Source: Gyromitra esculenta
Taxonomy: Eukaryota; Ascomycota; Pezizomycetes; Pezizales; Discinaceae
NCBI GenBank assembly: GCA_038503075.1
Contig: JBCAML010000012.1
Coordinates: forward strand, 1,302,001-1,366,000
Length of the DNA: 64,000 nucleotides
Direction: 5' to 3'
Position 1 is the first letter of the stretch. Every line of letters begins with the position of its first letter. This document shows, piece by piece, positions 1 to 13,475 of the stretch. The position numbers were made by a program, and so were the translations under genes. Below the pieces are notes generated by a model. The model was not told where the DNA came from and made no database searches. It saw only the letters and a program-made list of their open reading frames with translations.

Positions 1-1839
1 CTTGTGAAGCAAAGACTTGAGGCGGACGTGGTATCCTCAAGCCGATAACCAAGGAACCTCCGTGAAGGAGAGAGCCCCGTTACTTCTGTTGCCATGGGAT
101 ATTTTGATAAAGAAAGAGAAAAGGGAAGGAGAAGGAGGAAAAGAGCTGCTTTTAAAGTGGACGGATTCTCGGCGCCAAGAGGAAGGTTGCCGCATTGAGT
201 TACTCGTCATCGGCGAATTTGATCGCGCCAACGGCTAGGATGTATTTGTCATGAGATCTAGGTGTTAAGTTTGTTCCCAATTCAACAGTCCGCAAATATA
301 AATTGTATTTGTATTCTCTATCTCGGAAAACACAAGATGAATACTTTTAACGCTTTGCTGCGCCAAGAGAAACAGCAATGGAGCCATCTGACGCGTATGA
401 ACTGAGGTGTCCGGATGGCATAGAATATGTTTCCAAGGATTGAAATTTTCGCTCATAACAACCTCACATAAACAACATATACTTGTTCAATCTGCTCATG
501 CATCTGCTGGGGGTGTTCGGTGCTGTTCTAGTTATAAAGGTACCTTTGTTAACGGTTTGACCGTTTGCTCATACAAATTTACAACAGTACATACGTGTAT
601 CCTTGAGATCGCAGTCGCTAGCACGGAACAGCTGTAGTCGTTCTAGAGCAGTTTCTTCGACAATACCCGGTAGATACACTCCCTTCCTACGAAGTCCTGT
701 ACGCTCTACCCAGGTAACCATACTACTATGCCCTCGCTTGAAGAACCTAAAATCGATCGAATCAAACTATACTGCAGCTCTTAGTTCCGATTGGCTTTTG
801 CGCTGCCTGATTCTGCTCTCATATTAAGATGGTGCGACAGGTGCTTTGCAAGTCTACGCATCGATGCAATCACCGCTCTCAAACAATGTGAAACGGGGGA
901 AATCCGGTACCTGCCGAAATCGATCATGACCCTATGACAAGGTCAAGCGATAATACGTCCTCTTCACCGGAACGAAGTTAGCTAACGTGTTTTAACTAAG
1001 TAACAGGCTCCAGGATTTCCTGCACATGACCCTCGTTTTCCAGGAAGTCACAACTCCCTCCATGGAGAAACAATTTCCGTTCGGAATACGCGCGTCCGCA
1101 TTGAATCAGTGTTTCAATTGATCATGTGACGCGATACCGTCTGCACGATCGGAGATGAAAATTTGGTACACATTAAATCCTTTCATCTTTATCACGCGCG
1201 AGCCTGTATCCCTCACAAGTTACTGATATTCGTCCATCACTCCATATTCCATACACGCGTGTCCATCGGCTTCAAGAGTATTCGAAAACGACCATTCGCT
1301 TAGTTGAGTAACTTCCATACCGAATATCCTTTGTGCTACGTTTCATATTAAAGTTAACCGTTTTACGGAATCATCGCTCCATAACATACAGAGCAGCGAG
1401 CAAAAGCGAACTTTTGATTGTTGCTCTCCGCTCTTGGAATATGTGAATGGAGCATATCTCCATCCCCCCGCACACTCTTCATTCACCCGTTTACCAATCG
1501 CCTTCAATGTGGCAATCGGTTTGAAAAACCTTCCGGCGATTGTGTCGGACAGGAGAGGCGTATCACACGTCTGCTACGCATTACTACGCCTTACGGTCCG
1601 CGATGCTAAAGATTTTTACCGCTATAGTCCTCCACTACAAGCTAGGAATACTATTTTAGGTTGAAGGATTGTTAGTAGCCAGAACAGACGAATCCTCTAT
1701 CTCGTGGCTCATAATTCCAGAACACCGACAATGACTTGGTGCTTACGCTGAGGCGTGATACTCTGGACTTTATAGAGTTACAGTATGTTGACACTGACAG
1801 TTCAGGATGCTAAAAAGAGACTCACATTTCTATCTCATG

Positions 1840-2082
1840 GTCGGAGATAGAATAACGAGACGCGGGTCAATGGTTGTTCGGGCTCGGATATTATGTTTTA
1901 CCGGAACAGATAGTGAGCAGGGCAGTGTACTATCGCGGAATTGCTTCAAAGTACGAGTTTTGGGAGTAGTTTGTTCAGGATCAACCTACAGTGCTACTTC
2001 TCTCATACCAGCTATCCTCTTTATCCGTTCAGGATCCTACGAGTTTATTACACGCTCTTATTGCTAATTTACAATATAAGAC
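1840..2082 (+). pseudogene. Diverged relic paralogous to 33.3 kb
   Basis: This segment aligns by eye with 33290-33490 in the same orientation, with roughly 60% base identity. The translated frames also match (VRVLGVVCSGS..IPAILF here, VHVLGVVFSVS..IPAVLF there). Conservation at the protein level over about 25 residues suggests a common coding ancestor. The frame is open only from 1807 to 2067 here and no start exon, splice sites or known domain could be placed, so a decayed gene or transposon fragment is the safest reading. Function unknown. Confidence 0.35.
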
Positions 2083-4028
2083 ATGAGCTGTCGCTCTGAG
2101 GCTGGATTCAAGTATCAATTCATAGCGATATCCTTAACACGAGACCCGGGTCTATTATTCCACTGCTTCTAGCACACGAAAAGGACCTGTTTATGAAATG
2201 TGGCCTACCGGCAGCACTGAAACCATGGCACTTATTCATGTGGTCGTGGTTGACCTCTAGCACCCCGTTAGCAACAGAGGAAGGCTATTCTTGCGTGGTC
2301 GTGCATATACAGCTCTAGTTTACCGTTCTCCTACTGTGCGTTGAGATGCGCACGGAAGATATCCAGCCCTCCCGTTTCATATACTTACCACATAATTACT
2401 CGTACATGCTGACATTCACAAAATTCCATATCCCTATCTCATATCACACGATTCGATGAGGTATCAGGATCTCGGTGGATCTTATAGGCGTTGGAACTAA
2501 GGTACAACTTCAACACTTAGGTGTCAGAATTTGCAAGAGGATGGCTTCGATAGCAAAGAGATGCCTTTGAGATCTCTCGGCAGCTGAGGTCCATGAAAGG
2601 ACTAACGGAGGGAGAAGAATTACTGTCCGTAACTAAAGAACAGTTTCTAAATCACGTTGGGCCTATGTTACATAAGTTACATAAGCACCTATAGGGAAAT
2701 ATTGAAGGGAACGAGGACAACGGTCTATAGGAACCTTTTGGTTGAGAAGATTGAACTAGTGGATATCCACCTGGCAAGCGTTTCTCGCCGATTTTTACAC
2801 TTCTTAAAATCCGCGATGCCCACTTGGCCTACAATCTGCTTCAAGCTATGCTAGATTAAAAAAGAACCGCCACATCTCCCTTTCGCAGGATGAGACATGA
2901 CTTTCATTGTCCTGAGGTTCCACTAAGCTCGGATGATGACAATGGCGCGCAAACTCTCCGCTAGCAGATATTTGCGTCTCCCGTAGTGTCATTAATAGAC
3001 ATTAGAAGTTTGACCCTGTCGAACATTCCTAATCAACAAGTGTCGCAATGGTAACTCTCGCGACGCATCAATTCTGCGCTGCACTACGCCCACTTCAATG
3101 GCATCTGCGCCAAGCGGGTAGGATGGTCCTAGAATCTATATACAGATCTCATCATTGCTAAGTACAGACCAGACCTTGTGGAGGTGCTGTCTACGAATCA
3201 CCTGGACATGAGAAATATATCGGAAGTGCGCGTGTGTATGATAAGCATGGCCTACGTCTGCGTGCGAAATACGGCATTGGATTCTGTATCTGAAACCATT
3301 TCAGTTCTTCGCCAGTAGCGGCAAATCTTGCACTCCTATCCACACACATTGGCGTATGGCATTGTGTGAAGGGTGAGCTACAATGCTCACTTTTGTAAAT
3401 ATCACGCGCTTATCGCCCCAATAGCGTATGCTTGCGAAATCAAAAATACTTCCAATCTTTAGTGAATCGTGCGTTCTGAACTAAAACAGCTCTTGCCAGC
3501 AGCAGAGAAAAAAACACGATCCGACTGTGAGCATTATGTTGATTCAAGAATTACAGGACAGTAAGGATCGATGACGAAGCAATCTACAAGACTTGATAGC
3601 AGCCGGCGGAGGGTCACGTGGTTATGCAAACAAATTCTTTAAATACCGGATACATCACAGAGGACCCCAAGCTAGCCCGGAGAGCTCGTACAGTGGAGAC
3701 ATTGCTCTACATGTGCGTCCTGGGCTGCATACCCAGCTTGGAAAATTTCTCAACACAGAGACTAAGATAGTACTGAATTTAGTCAGACATTACAGTTGAT
3801 TAAAGACTATTACCTATCAATATCAGACACTTGAATCTCCGTGAAAAGGGGAACCGACCATGTATATGTCGTGCTTGGAAGGGGTTACAGTGGGTCTCGA
3901 TAGTGGCATACGGTCGAGAACGTGAATGGTATGCTGGTGGCGAGATATGTTTCTAGGGAGAGGAATCGTGGCGCCAATCGACCATACATTTCTCGTTGGG
4001 AATATTGAGCAATATGTCATTACCGGGA

Positions 4029-4057
4029 GTATGCTACTATTGGGTATGCTACTATTG
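4029..4057. repeat. Two-copy tandem repeat
   Basis: The 14-mer GTATGCTACTATTG occurs at 4029-4042 and again at 4044-4057 (15-bp period). It is a simple local duplication in non-coding DNA. Confidence 0.8.
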
Positions 4058-7000
4058 AGACCGCACTGTCTCTTGGATCAAAGGTGTGCATAAAAGAGCA
4101 TAATGTTCAATCAGCAAAAACTCAAGCCTAACGCAATAATCATGACCGAAGGTAGCGATCAGTAGAAATGTTTCTACATGCACCAGAGTGGGTCTATCTA
4201 TTTCGCACTTGATGAAGATTTTAGTGCCCACAGTGCATATTGCAAGTAATCAAACTCTGGAGAATTGTCATCGGCATGAACTAGATATTAATTACCTCAT
4301 GAAGATATTCCAATACATATCTGGAGGAAAAATCTCAATAACTAGCTAATTGCGATGCAAGTTTGTTAGCAGAAGTTGCTATTGACAAATCAAAGTAAGC
4401 AGGTACATTGCCCGGCAGCAGAAAGACCAACAAAATCGTCACTGGTAAATCTAGAGATGGCATTTAGTGGAGTCATATCATAAAATAGGTAATATGTTGG
4501 CCAGTTTTATACTGGGAGAATGTAACACAAAACTCGGTAAGCAAATTGCTGAAATAAGATACCACACCTGCGCTGTCTTCCAAACGGGAAAAAAGATTAT
4601 AACTGCTGTTGGATTAATATTAGCCGGTGTTATTCTGAATATATCACTTGCTAAATTTTTGCGCAATAAATCAGTGATATGTCGTTCTATCCTCAATCCA
4701 CAATATTCCATGTGGTAGATGAAAGGGGGCTGAGGGATCCAGTGCAAAGAATCACCTATCCGGGAATAGTAATAATCAACATTATCCACTTATGTGAGAT
4801 TAAACGAGCGTCATTTTGATTTCAATTTTCGCCGCTAGCCTCCCATTTGACACGGAGGTGTTGTTCTTCGAGACGCTATAAGGGCTCCATCGGTCGCGCA
4901 GTAATAGTAGGCTATTAAGCTATTGCTCTGTCAAAAGGCGAGACTGATGGTGTATATATATGCATTGCAGGTAGCCTATCCCGGTGTCGTGATTGAGGTT
5001 AGATTATTGGTTGCGTCTATCATGTTACTGAGAGATGGCACGTATCTGGAATGTTCAGAATGTCTTACTCAATACCGCGCGAGAGTTAAGTTAACGCGCA
5101 ACGTGACAAGCATACAGGATGCACTTCCGATGCCACGCCCAAAGTTCTTTTATGCCAGATAAAAGCAACTCCTACGGTGCGGTGGATTGAAGCAACCTGA
5201 GGATGCTATGGTGTAGGAATCATAAATATCCCTAAGCAATAACAACGTTCTTGAAGTATATACGGTCGAACTGTAGTACAGTTATCCTATGGGGCGACAG
5301 TCAGTTATAAAATATTATAGCAGTCAGGAATTAATACTAATTAAATATTGGCATTATACCGAAAAATATGCTACTTCAGATAAGACTCTTCATTCTGACA
5401 ACGCGGATATTTTTGCTATCAGTGGCATTGTGGGATACAGTAGCATCAATAGTGTTCTACATGAACGAAATATCTTAGTTTAACAGTATATTTTGACGAC
5501 CTCTTTCTCGTAGATGCGAGAGTTGCAAGATGTAGTAAATGCTGCTCACTTTTTAAGGCGATGGAGTGGTCGGTCTCTCAATCCAAGGCACTGACATGCC
5601 AGTCGCAGAATGGCACTCCGAAATAAAAACTTCAGAACGCGAATCTTGGAATCGGATTTACAGCTAGAACATCCTCTTTCGCTAGTTACCAAGCGCGATG
5701 GTACTGACACTCGGCTGTACTTAGGAGAATGCATTTTGATAATTGTATCCGAACAAGATGCCAGGCTTTGTTATCTCCTAAGGGCATCTAGATAGCCGTA
5801 TCCATCTTTAACAAATAGTTCATAAGTGTAGGCATCGTCCCATAGTTCACAAGCCATGTGCGTGCATTGTGGTTCAGGAAACGATTACTACTTGGTGATT
5901 GCCCTGATTGAGTTGTTGGGCAGCGTTAATTTATTTGCGTACGGTTTCGTAGGTGTTGCGGGGTTCAATTAATTATATCCAGATGCCTAAACACAAAGGC
6001 GTTTTGCATTGTTTTTGCAATCCGAAACGTCCATTTTGCCGCCGGAAATTGCCCGTAATGCCGAGAACGGGTCCTCGTAGCTATCGCGTACCTTAATCAT
6101 ATTGGAAAGTCTTACCCTTGCAGATGAAGTTTAAATGTTTGATCCTGTTCCACAGGTAAAGAAGTAACTAGTGTATTTGTGTCATCCAAGCTTACGCCGA
6201 ACCATTTGAGCATGTCAAGTTATGGCCAAAATTCTAGAACAGACGTCGGGTGCAGCAAAGCTAGATCATTGGGAGATCAAGTCGAATACCGCATTCGAAG
6301 TAGAATAGACAGACAATACTATGTAGAGCAATCAAACAGCGAAGGTGCAGGATGACCTGATCCGTTAAGGCCTTTCTTGCCCCCCGGATATAGCAGCAAT
6401 GATGAAGTATTCAGTGCCTTCCCGGTAGCAAATCTTGCCCGACATACCAATCATCGAGTATTCGACTCGCAACAAAAAAGCCAATGCTCCTTGCGCCGTG
6501 ATGCAGCATCTGATGGCAAATCTTGAGGATCTTGTTCTTGCCAAGTCTTCAAGATCCCTTAATATTCAAGACATATACATATCTGACGCACCGCGAACCA
6601 CAAATGCTGGCGGCGGGGTTCGTAAGGTAGGAATTAGGCTCATGTTCCAGTTACTCAGGACCAAGCCGGTTAAAAATGAGCCACATGGAATGTTATGTGT
6701 AGCCCATATCTCAGAATCGGTGCGAAGAATGACCAAGCCATGACGCGCAGAATTGATGCCAAGAATAGAGAATAAAGCTTAAACGAAGCAGCACCAGCCT
6801 TGATCATGGAGCGAGGGTTGCACTGTGAAAACTCAGACTAAATGATTTGAGCCATATAATCCACAGCGAAACTCTTTTATACTAGCCCCCTTGTAGTTGG
6901 ACTTTCTCAGCGCAGATTGATCTACCATTGTTTCAGAAAAATATATTTGCTGGTCGATTGCATCTCAGCTGCGGGGCCAGATGCGAGGTGAAGAATATCT

Positions 7001-7551
7001 TCTTCATTCTCACATACCACTTCCCCCGAAATGAGATCACGGACGAGTTGTATTTCAATTCGTTATAATTTGTATAATATTGACCCCTGGGGAAGCAGTT
7101 GCACCAATCGCAAGGATGAAAGAAAACACCATGACGGTGATGTGAGCAAACAAGAGCTCATGCCTGTACAGTGGTAGTTGGCAAATCTAGCAGTGACGTA
7201 GAAACTAGGTCCAGCATCTTTCACATTCAAGAATGCTTGATTGTCAACATTACCTACGAACTAAAGGTTAGTGCGTAGTTAAGTCCCCATGCGCGTCTAG
7301 AAAGAGCACGACGAGGATAAGTCCATGAAGGCCGAGAATTCTCTGGACACAGAAGGCGCCTCTATCAGTCACGTGCGCCACAAAGTGATCCACAGGATGC
7401 ACCTGATGGCCGTGTTGATTAACGATAAAGTCGCTTCTGTAGGTGAATCCAATTCACAAAATCTCGCATCTTTGCAAGATACGACAATGTTGGTTTCTCC
7501 GTTGCCGTTTGGCCCTATGCTGAGTCATATTTATACGCAAAATGTAAATCA

Positions 7552-7588
7552 TGTGCTCCCATAATCAGTGTATGGTTATGGGAGCACA
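7552..7588. repeat. Perfect 13-bp inverted repeat (hairpin)
   Basis: TGTGCTCCCATAA (7552-7564) is followed after 11 bases by its exact reverse complement (7576-7588). It lies in gene-poor DNA with no adjacent coding region. It could be the core of a foldback or MITE relic, but no further terminal repeat or target duplication was recognised. Confidence 0.75.
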
Positions 7589-9433
7589 GATACAGCTACA
7601 GTCCTTAAACGCATGTGATACGTGAGAAGCAATCGTATCCGTCTGGACGCGTTGGAGCTTATCAGGATCTGTATAACTAATCCTTGTTATTTTTATGCCA
7701 CCATGGTTATTTCCAATAGAATGTGCAGGTGATACAGTGCTCATCTTGTGATGCACGTTTCTTTATCTAGGTATCATTAGATCATGTGTCCAGCTAGGCA
7801 GTGAACCCATTGCCAAGATTGGATTTCAAACTTCTGGTCGAAGTGTCCTTAACGTTAAGCAAGCAGTGGTGTGTGCTTAACGCAAGGGGACAACTCAAGT
7901 AACAGTTCGAGGGTTTGCCTTCAACAGCACAGCTGCTCATATGACGCATCAATCATGTATCGAGAGTAGATGTCGATGTAGAGCGCGACCTGGAAATCAG
8001 GCGTGAACCAAAGCGTCGCGATAGGACTCATACTATACCACTGCAATCCAGTAGAGGACTGCAGATGAGCAGCGTGAATCATAACAGCTCAGAGCATATG
8101 GCTCAACTATATAGGCCCAGCCCGGATTTTGAGCAAGATCATCAAGCAAGATCATCTAGTAAGGATGAGGCAAATGAGCAGATAGCTCAGCAGCTTAACT
8201 GCGTGAAATGAAGTATTTCTTATGAAACATAAACATGAAAGGCGATCTTCTATTGGGCAACGCGTTGAGCTCGAGATCAGTCAAGACCAGAATGGGCACA
8301 AAGCCGAAACCGGATTATGAGTTCAAGTCAGACGGCGGAATATATTTCCAGAACGTCTACTCCTGATTCCGGGATACCAATTCCAGCGTGCTAGTAAATC
8401 GAAAAGCACTACTGGCTATGCGGTCCATATATCAGAGACCTTTGAAGAATGCATATAAACCATCTGCTGCTGCTGAGCGTAACGCCAGATAGAGGATGAT
8501 CTCATGCAGGAGGTCTTTCTCATTTTCTCCGAAACGATCGATTCGCAGTCAATTCTTGCCCAAGGCGAGGGCTAAATGAGAGTTACCAGAGACTCTCCTC
8601 CACGCTGGTGAAAGTATGGTAACTGAACACGCGCGTCGCTGAGAGACACGTCGTGAACTTAGCTAAACTAAGGTGTAGTGTACTCAACTAAGCTGAGAAA
8701 CACGATTGCTATGCCTCGATTTTCCTTGAGAGCGACATCTTTGTAACAGTGATTGAGATAGGCGAGCAAACAGGAGTTAGCAGACCAATCCCAGCACAAA
8801 GGAACTGCTTTTGACACATGTAGGCAAGAGATTGCTCTGGCTAATGGTCACTGCTGTTAGCAAGTTAGTACAGATCAAAGCAAATCCTTGAGAGGAAAGT
8901 TGAATAGGTGCAAGGAGTTGGAGGAAGGAGTGTGGTGGAGGTGGTGGAACGTTAGTGCGTAGCGCTAAGGTTCAAAATGACGCATGAGACGGATAGGGAT
9001 GCCCGACACAAGATGCGCGGTGGCTACACGTAGTACGGATTGCCAAAAAGTTCAGTGGTGACTATGATCCATTGTAGATGTAATGAAAAGGTTCGAGGAG
9101 CACAGGAGCAGAGCCTACACCTCTCAACCAGCAGCGTCGCCAATTACAAGTCGATTTTGGCCATGATACCAGGGTTCTTACGTCAGCTGTGCTGAGATGT
9201 TTTCATTGTGTGTTTTCGGTTCTGCAACGAAGAAAAGGGTGAGGAAGCATGCCATGTGACAAGGGTATCTATAAACCTAACCCTTTTTTACAAAACCTAA
9301 CCCTTACTGTTTGATTACGAATTATGGCCTGCTCAGCCTAAACCACATTTGGAACCTGGATTCGAGGCCAAGTCAATTTAATAGTTGGGGCTCTAGGTAG
9401 TCTCACGACCTGCACCATTTTTGGCAACTCTCT

Positions 9434-9440
9434 TATAAAA
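9434..9440 (+). promoter_or_regulatory. TATA-box-like TATAAAA
   Basis: TATAAAA lies 35 bp upstream of the ATG of the H3-like frame at 9476. The short distance would leave almost no 5' leader, so it is only weak support for transcription of that frame. Confidence 0.3.
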
Positions 9441-9475
9441 GATCACATTCGAGCGTCCGCTTGGGCGTTGCGGCG

Positions 9476-9730
9476 ATGACTAAGCAGACAGCTAGGAAAC
9501 GGCAATCAATAGTGTGTAAAAAGTTAGACATCAGGAGAGATGATCGTCGTCCCTCTCATAATAGTATCTTGCTGTTTTGGACTCTGACTCTGAAGAACAC
9601 AAACAGCCACCCCTGTGTCGTCCAATGCCGGGTTCAACGCCACCAACCAAAAACACTGAAACAGAAGCGCACCATGACAGCGCAAAAGGGAGATGTGACT
9701 AAGACTAGATTCAGCGCAGAGGATATATAA
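9476..9730 (+). pseudogene. Possible histone H3-derived ORF (decayed)
   Basis: The 84-codon frame starting at ATG 9476 begins M-TKQTARK. TKQTARK is identical to residues 3-9 of the invariant H3 tail, followed by Arg instead of Ser10. Near its end, about residues 46-75, a stretch with LKNTN..PC.VQCRV....PKTL..KR can be laid over the H3 C-terminal region (FEDTN.CAIHAKRVTIMPKDI...R). The middle of H3, including most of the histone fold, is missing: 84 residues against about 136. The frame has no internal stop, and a TATAAAA lies just upstream. It could be a processed or deleted H3 copy, or a chance tail match in random sequence. The tail match is exact; the C-terminal match is loose. Not a functional core histone. 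Confidence 0.3.
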
Positions 9731-9739
9731 GTGTCATCA

Positions 9740-10745
9740 TGAAATTTCCCGATCTTCTGAACCACTGTCCAAGCGGTGGATTGTTCCGTGGCTGCAGTCA
9801 AACATTGCACCTATTTTCAGCGACATGGATCTGATTGAGACCTTATGTATATAAAGTCAGTTGCCTGTGCGAATTCTTGTCCGTTCAGTAAGGATACAAC
9901 GCAATGTAGGATAGTAATACACCGCTCCTAGATCAAGTGGCTATTCGGAGAAATGGAAAAACTTAGTCGGCTGTGGCCGAGAGTGTATTCTATGCTGATT
10001 ATATCCAAGTAGAGGAAAGACGTGATGAAATTCTAGCGATTTCTCAGATACCTAGTTCGATATAATATCAGCTCTCGAGTGATATATCAGAAGAGCCTGT
10101 TCGTCCTGTGAGCTCGGGGTTTCGTAATTGCTTTCATCTCTCGGTTTGAAGATTATTTCTGCACAAATGATGCATTTGGTCTTCGGCAAATTACGATGCT
10201 GTGTGATTTGCTAGATAAGATAGCGGATACTAGTGGTCAGAAATTTAAAATTTTCGATAATCAAGTGGATTCCAACTCCCCAGGGCAATATTGGACCAAT
10301 ATTCAAACATAGCTACGTCAACCCCCATGTAACTAATTACTCTGGCTATCGGACGGTTATACAACTCAAAGGCGCTTGAACAGTCTATCAAGCCATGCTA
10401 GCAACCTCTCGAAACAAGGCTATCCATGTGTTCTGAAAAGCGGCCAGCAATTTTTTATACACGGTGACAATACGAGTATCAGTTTGGATTAGGCACAGGA
10501 TTTATTAAACAACTGCACCCCGCCGCGCGTTGTAATAGGCTAGCTCACAATTGAATTAAATTCTCGAACGATAACATGTTGAGGTATTACAGCTGGTTTA
10601 GTAAAATAATGAAGGCTGATATACTGGTACACGGTTGGATACGTGTATGGGTACCTACTGCACACATTTCTAGAGTAGAGAAAAATTGCTTTCAAAGCAA
10701 TAACTGTAGGCGTCTCAGAGACGAAGCCAAAGAAACTGCAAGATC
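9740..10745. other. No gene recognised
   Basis: AT-leaning DNA between the H3-like relic and the 382-codon gene. Open frames are short and show no splice structure. Nothing further seen. Confidence 0.55.
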
Positions 10746-10748
10746 ATG

Positions 10749-11897
10749 CTACTTGGACACGCGTTGAATTCCATCGGCCCATCCACTCCGTTTCCTCCCA
10801 TATGAGCCCGAACTCATCCTATTCTTACCATTCCGTCCAGTGTTAACCCTCTTTTCGGTTTCCCAAGCAACATTCAGTAAATATTCCCTGACCTCCTCCT
10901 TTAGATTCTGTTCGTGTTTCTTAATGATTGCCTTTTGGACAAGCTCAGCCTGGCAGGTTCCTTCAATGGGCATCAATCCCAGCGCGATACGATAATCAAC
11001 CTCGACGATATGGATAACACGGCTGGCAGCAGCACGCAGTTTGTTCGCGGTGACTACCATGAGTGTCACAGCAGCAGGGAGATGGTACGGATTAAACTTC
11101 TCGATGAAATCCGCAATGGCGTTCTTCCAATCTTGAATGTAGATTGCAATTTCTTTAACTAGGCATTCATTATGATCGAGCGGGATGCCCTGAAAGTCGG
11201 GATTGGACCTAAACCGGTTGGTGGGGGCATATGGAGGAATAAATAGTTCGCCCAAATCAAGTTTTTTTCCGAGCCGTTCGCCAAATATTGTAACTGAGCT
11301 TCCTTTCGCAAACTCACGGAGGGCTCTGAATCGCGGTGCTTTGCGGAGAGACCAACGGGGATCTTGGCGTTGGCCAAGTTCCTGAGTGCTGAGATAATCG
11401 TGTATCAGTGTTGCAAATTCGTCCGCGATGGTGAGAGCCTCGTCCGATATCTTGTACATTAAGTTCTTCTGAAGAACCTTTGCCGACGATGAGCTGATGG
11501 TGATAACCGTGATTCTGTTAATGAAGAGGTGATACATGAATCCGATTTGCTGGCAAAGTGTCCACATGTCAATCATGCTGGGCATCTCCAAGTGCAACGT
11601 GACTGGTGGTGATGTGGGAGTTCCAGATGTTGGAGAGCTACAGTATGTCGACGACAACGGGGACTGCTGCGACCCTGGATAGCTAGATCCTGATGGGATC
11701 GTCGATGACATGGATCTTGCCGAGACTTCTGACTGTGTCGATATCCGTTTCGGCTTTGATGAAACCTGGCGGCTATCGCTCTTTGGGATCATTATAGGGG
11801 TGGCTGATGACATTTGTGTGAGATCGCTCGGGTGGAGAATCTGAGGAGTGGACGTCTGGGGCGGGTGGCTGGCGGATTCTTTCTCCTTTCTGGACAT
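10749..11897 (-). CDS. Uncharacterised 382-aa protein, Ser/Pro-rich tail plus helical domain
   Basis: This is a single uninterrupted frame. The start at 11897 has a purine-rich ATG context (GCAAGATG) behind an A/C-rich leader. Residues 1-100 are rich in Ser, Thr, Pro and Gln and look disordered. Residues 105-350 are predicted by eye to be mostly alpha-helical (MWTLCQQIGFMYHLF, QKAIIKKHEQNLKEEV). The extreme C-terminus (350-372) is basic (RVNTGRNGKNR, YGRKR). There is no signal peptide and no clear membrane segment. Coding-like composition and length make chance very unlikely. The family is not recognised; a cytoplasmic or nuclear adaptor-like protein would fit but is only a guess. It stands alone, with gene-poor DNA on both sides. 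Confidence 0.75.
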   Translation of the reverse strand: MSRKEKESASHPPQTSTPQILHPSDLTQMSSATPIMIPKSDSRQVSSKPKRISTQSEVSARSMSSTIPSGSSYPGSQQSPLSSTYCSSPTSGTPTSPPVTLHLEMPSMIDMWTLCQQIGFMYHLFINRITVITISSSSAKVLQKNLMYKISDEALTIADEFATLIHDYLSTQELGQRQDPRWSLRKAPRFRALREFAKGSSVTIFGERLGKKLDLGELFIPPYAPTNRFRSNPDFQGIPLDHNECLVKEIAIYIQDWKNAIADFIEKFNPYHLPAAVTLMVVTANKLRAAASRVIHIVEVDYRIALGLMPIEGTCQAELVQKAIIKKHEQNLKEEVREYLLNVAWETEKRVNTGRNGKNRMSSGSYGRKRSGWADGIQRVSK

Positions 11898-11989
11898 CTT
11901 GCGGATTTGAGACGATGGTTCTTCCTCAGTTGTTGAGTTGTGGCTTGGGTAGAAGATTTGTGGATAACAGAAGGATGAACGATGTAGAG

Positions 11990-13475
11990 GGCAGAAGAGT
12001 GGGTTTAGGGTTTAGACAAATAACAGTCAGGCGGGCTGACCTGTCATTCTCTGGTAACCACAGCACATTCTATGAGCCGCTCCAGGAGACAAAGTTGGCC
12101 AATACCAGTAAAACTACGAAAGCGATTGGAAAGGAACTGCCGCTGGGGATGAAAGATAAATATATGTATTTCACACAGCGTAATCTTGATAGCAAACACT
12201 ACAATTATTTTTTGCCGTCCGTATTATCCTCGTGAAAATCTACCCAGTTCTCAATCAAGCAATGTTTACGCCTCGCCTAATTAAAGCTTCCCTATGTTTT
12301 CCGCATCTTACTAGCGACATACACACATTTACTTGCTTACGCTAGATGACTAATAGTACAGTAAGGAAGAGAACCAAAGTCGTGCGGCGACTCCAAGATA
12401 TCAATTAATCGCCCTCCGCTGGCTTAGCCGCTGATTTCGTTGGTACGGTAGACTAGATTGAGGTACTGTGTACACAGTTTGGGCTCTGCACGATTTAGTC
12501 AAGGCTACAGTATGCCACTTAAGTAGCCGAGATGTCGGACGTTCTTTTCGCACGCTGTAAAGAAATATCTCAGGCGTAATGTAGTTATACCAAGGCTCGA
12601 GAGGGTGTTGAAGTAGCGTATGCCTTGAGGCTGGTAGGGGTCATTTTGGGAGTGGATAAAGGGGGCTCGTATCGTTGGCACGTAGCATCATATAATACTA
12701 AGATCTGCACAACATAGTAAATCCCGGGTAGTTCGCGCCTACTTATATTGCCCTTGGTCAGACCGGTCGTGGAAAATACGAAGTCGGGTCGGGCCCAGTT
12801 CATGCAATTGTGTTACCGGCGGGACGCATAAGAAACCCGGGTAGCCCGATATCTTGCATCGCGGTGCCGGTAGTCTGACTATACCTGGCGCTTGAGTTTA
12901 GCTATAGGTGGCAATGCCCTTCTACTCAGCACAAAGCTCGAGGCCCGGCTGTGCTATGAAATTCAGTTACGCGTTCCGGAATATTTACTAGGACGGTCAA
13001 TGGCAGTCTCCGTTTTTCTTAAATTGACAGCAACCCGGTCCGTACAGTACGTGAAGCAAATAAACGGAGATGTACACTTTTTGCAAGCAACAAAATTGAA
13101 TATTGAGCAGCTTCAGTCCCTTCCTTTCAAGTGCGGTAATGGGAGAATGGCATTTGGAACTAAAAGAGGTCAGCAATCAACTTGAGGACCTTAGGGGCTA
13201 GGAGAAACGTTCCCTCTCATATATTCATGCCTTCAATGTTCTTACGCATCATAGTTTCTAGGTCTGAACTAGAAAATCGTTAGGATGATTCAATTCAGGA
13301 TAAATGGGACAAAGGGAACTTCCCAATGATTAACTGCTAGAAACCGTCATTACACCCCTACTCGAGTGAATTAGCCATGATAAAATCCAGTACCGGCTAT
13401 CATACAAGAGTAACGGACCTCATACCGGTTTCAGCAAACCTTATTCGTACCCCGAGACCCAACACAACGAGAAAT
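11990..13475. other. No supported gene
   Basis: The leader of the 382-aa gene ends about here. The + frame at 11915-12235 overlaps that leader and looks incidental. A minus frame at 12585-12803 (72 codons) has a protein-like end but no start exon or splice partner. GC rises around 12.75-12.87 kb, suggesting an old insertion that could not be identified. Confidence 0.4.

Larger units (their letters stand above)
1..9460. other. Gene-poor stretch, no supported gene
   Basis: No open frame here is longer than about 100 codons and none shows convincing protein composition or splice structure. The longest (6435-6743, +, 102 codons) is within what random sequence of this composition gives. Only a diverged relic (1840-2082), a short tandem duplication (4029-4057) and a strong hairpin (7552-7588) stand out and are listed separately. 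Confidence 0.6.

Noticed and set aside
9269..9306. AACCTAACCC motifs, and GGGTTTAGGGTTTAG near 11999
   Set aside because: Only one or two telomere-like units at each place, in unremarkable surroundings; not a telomere array.
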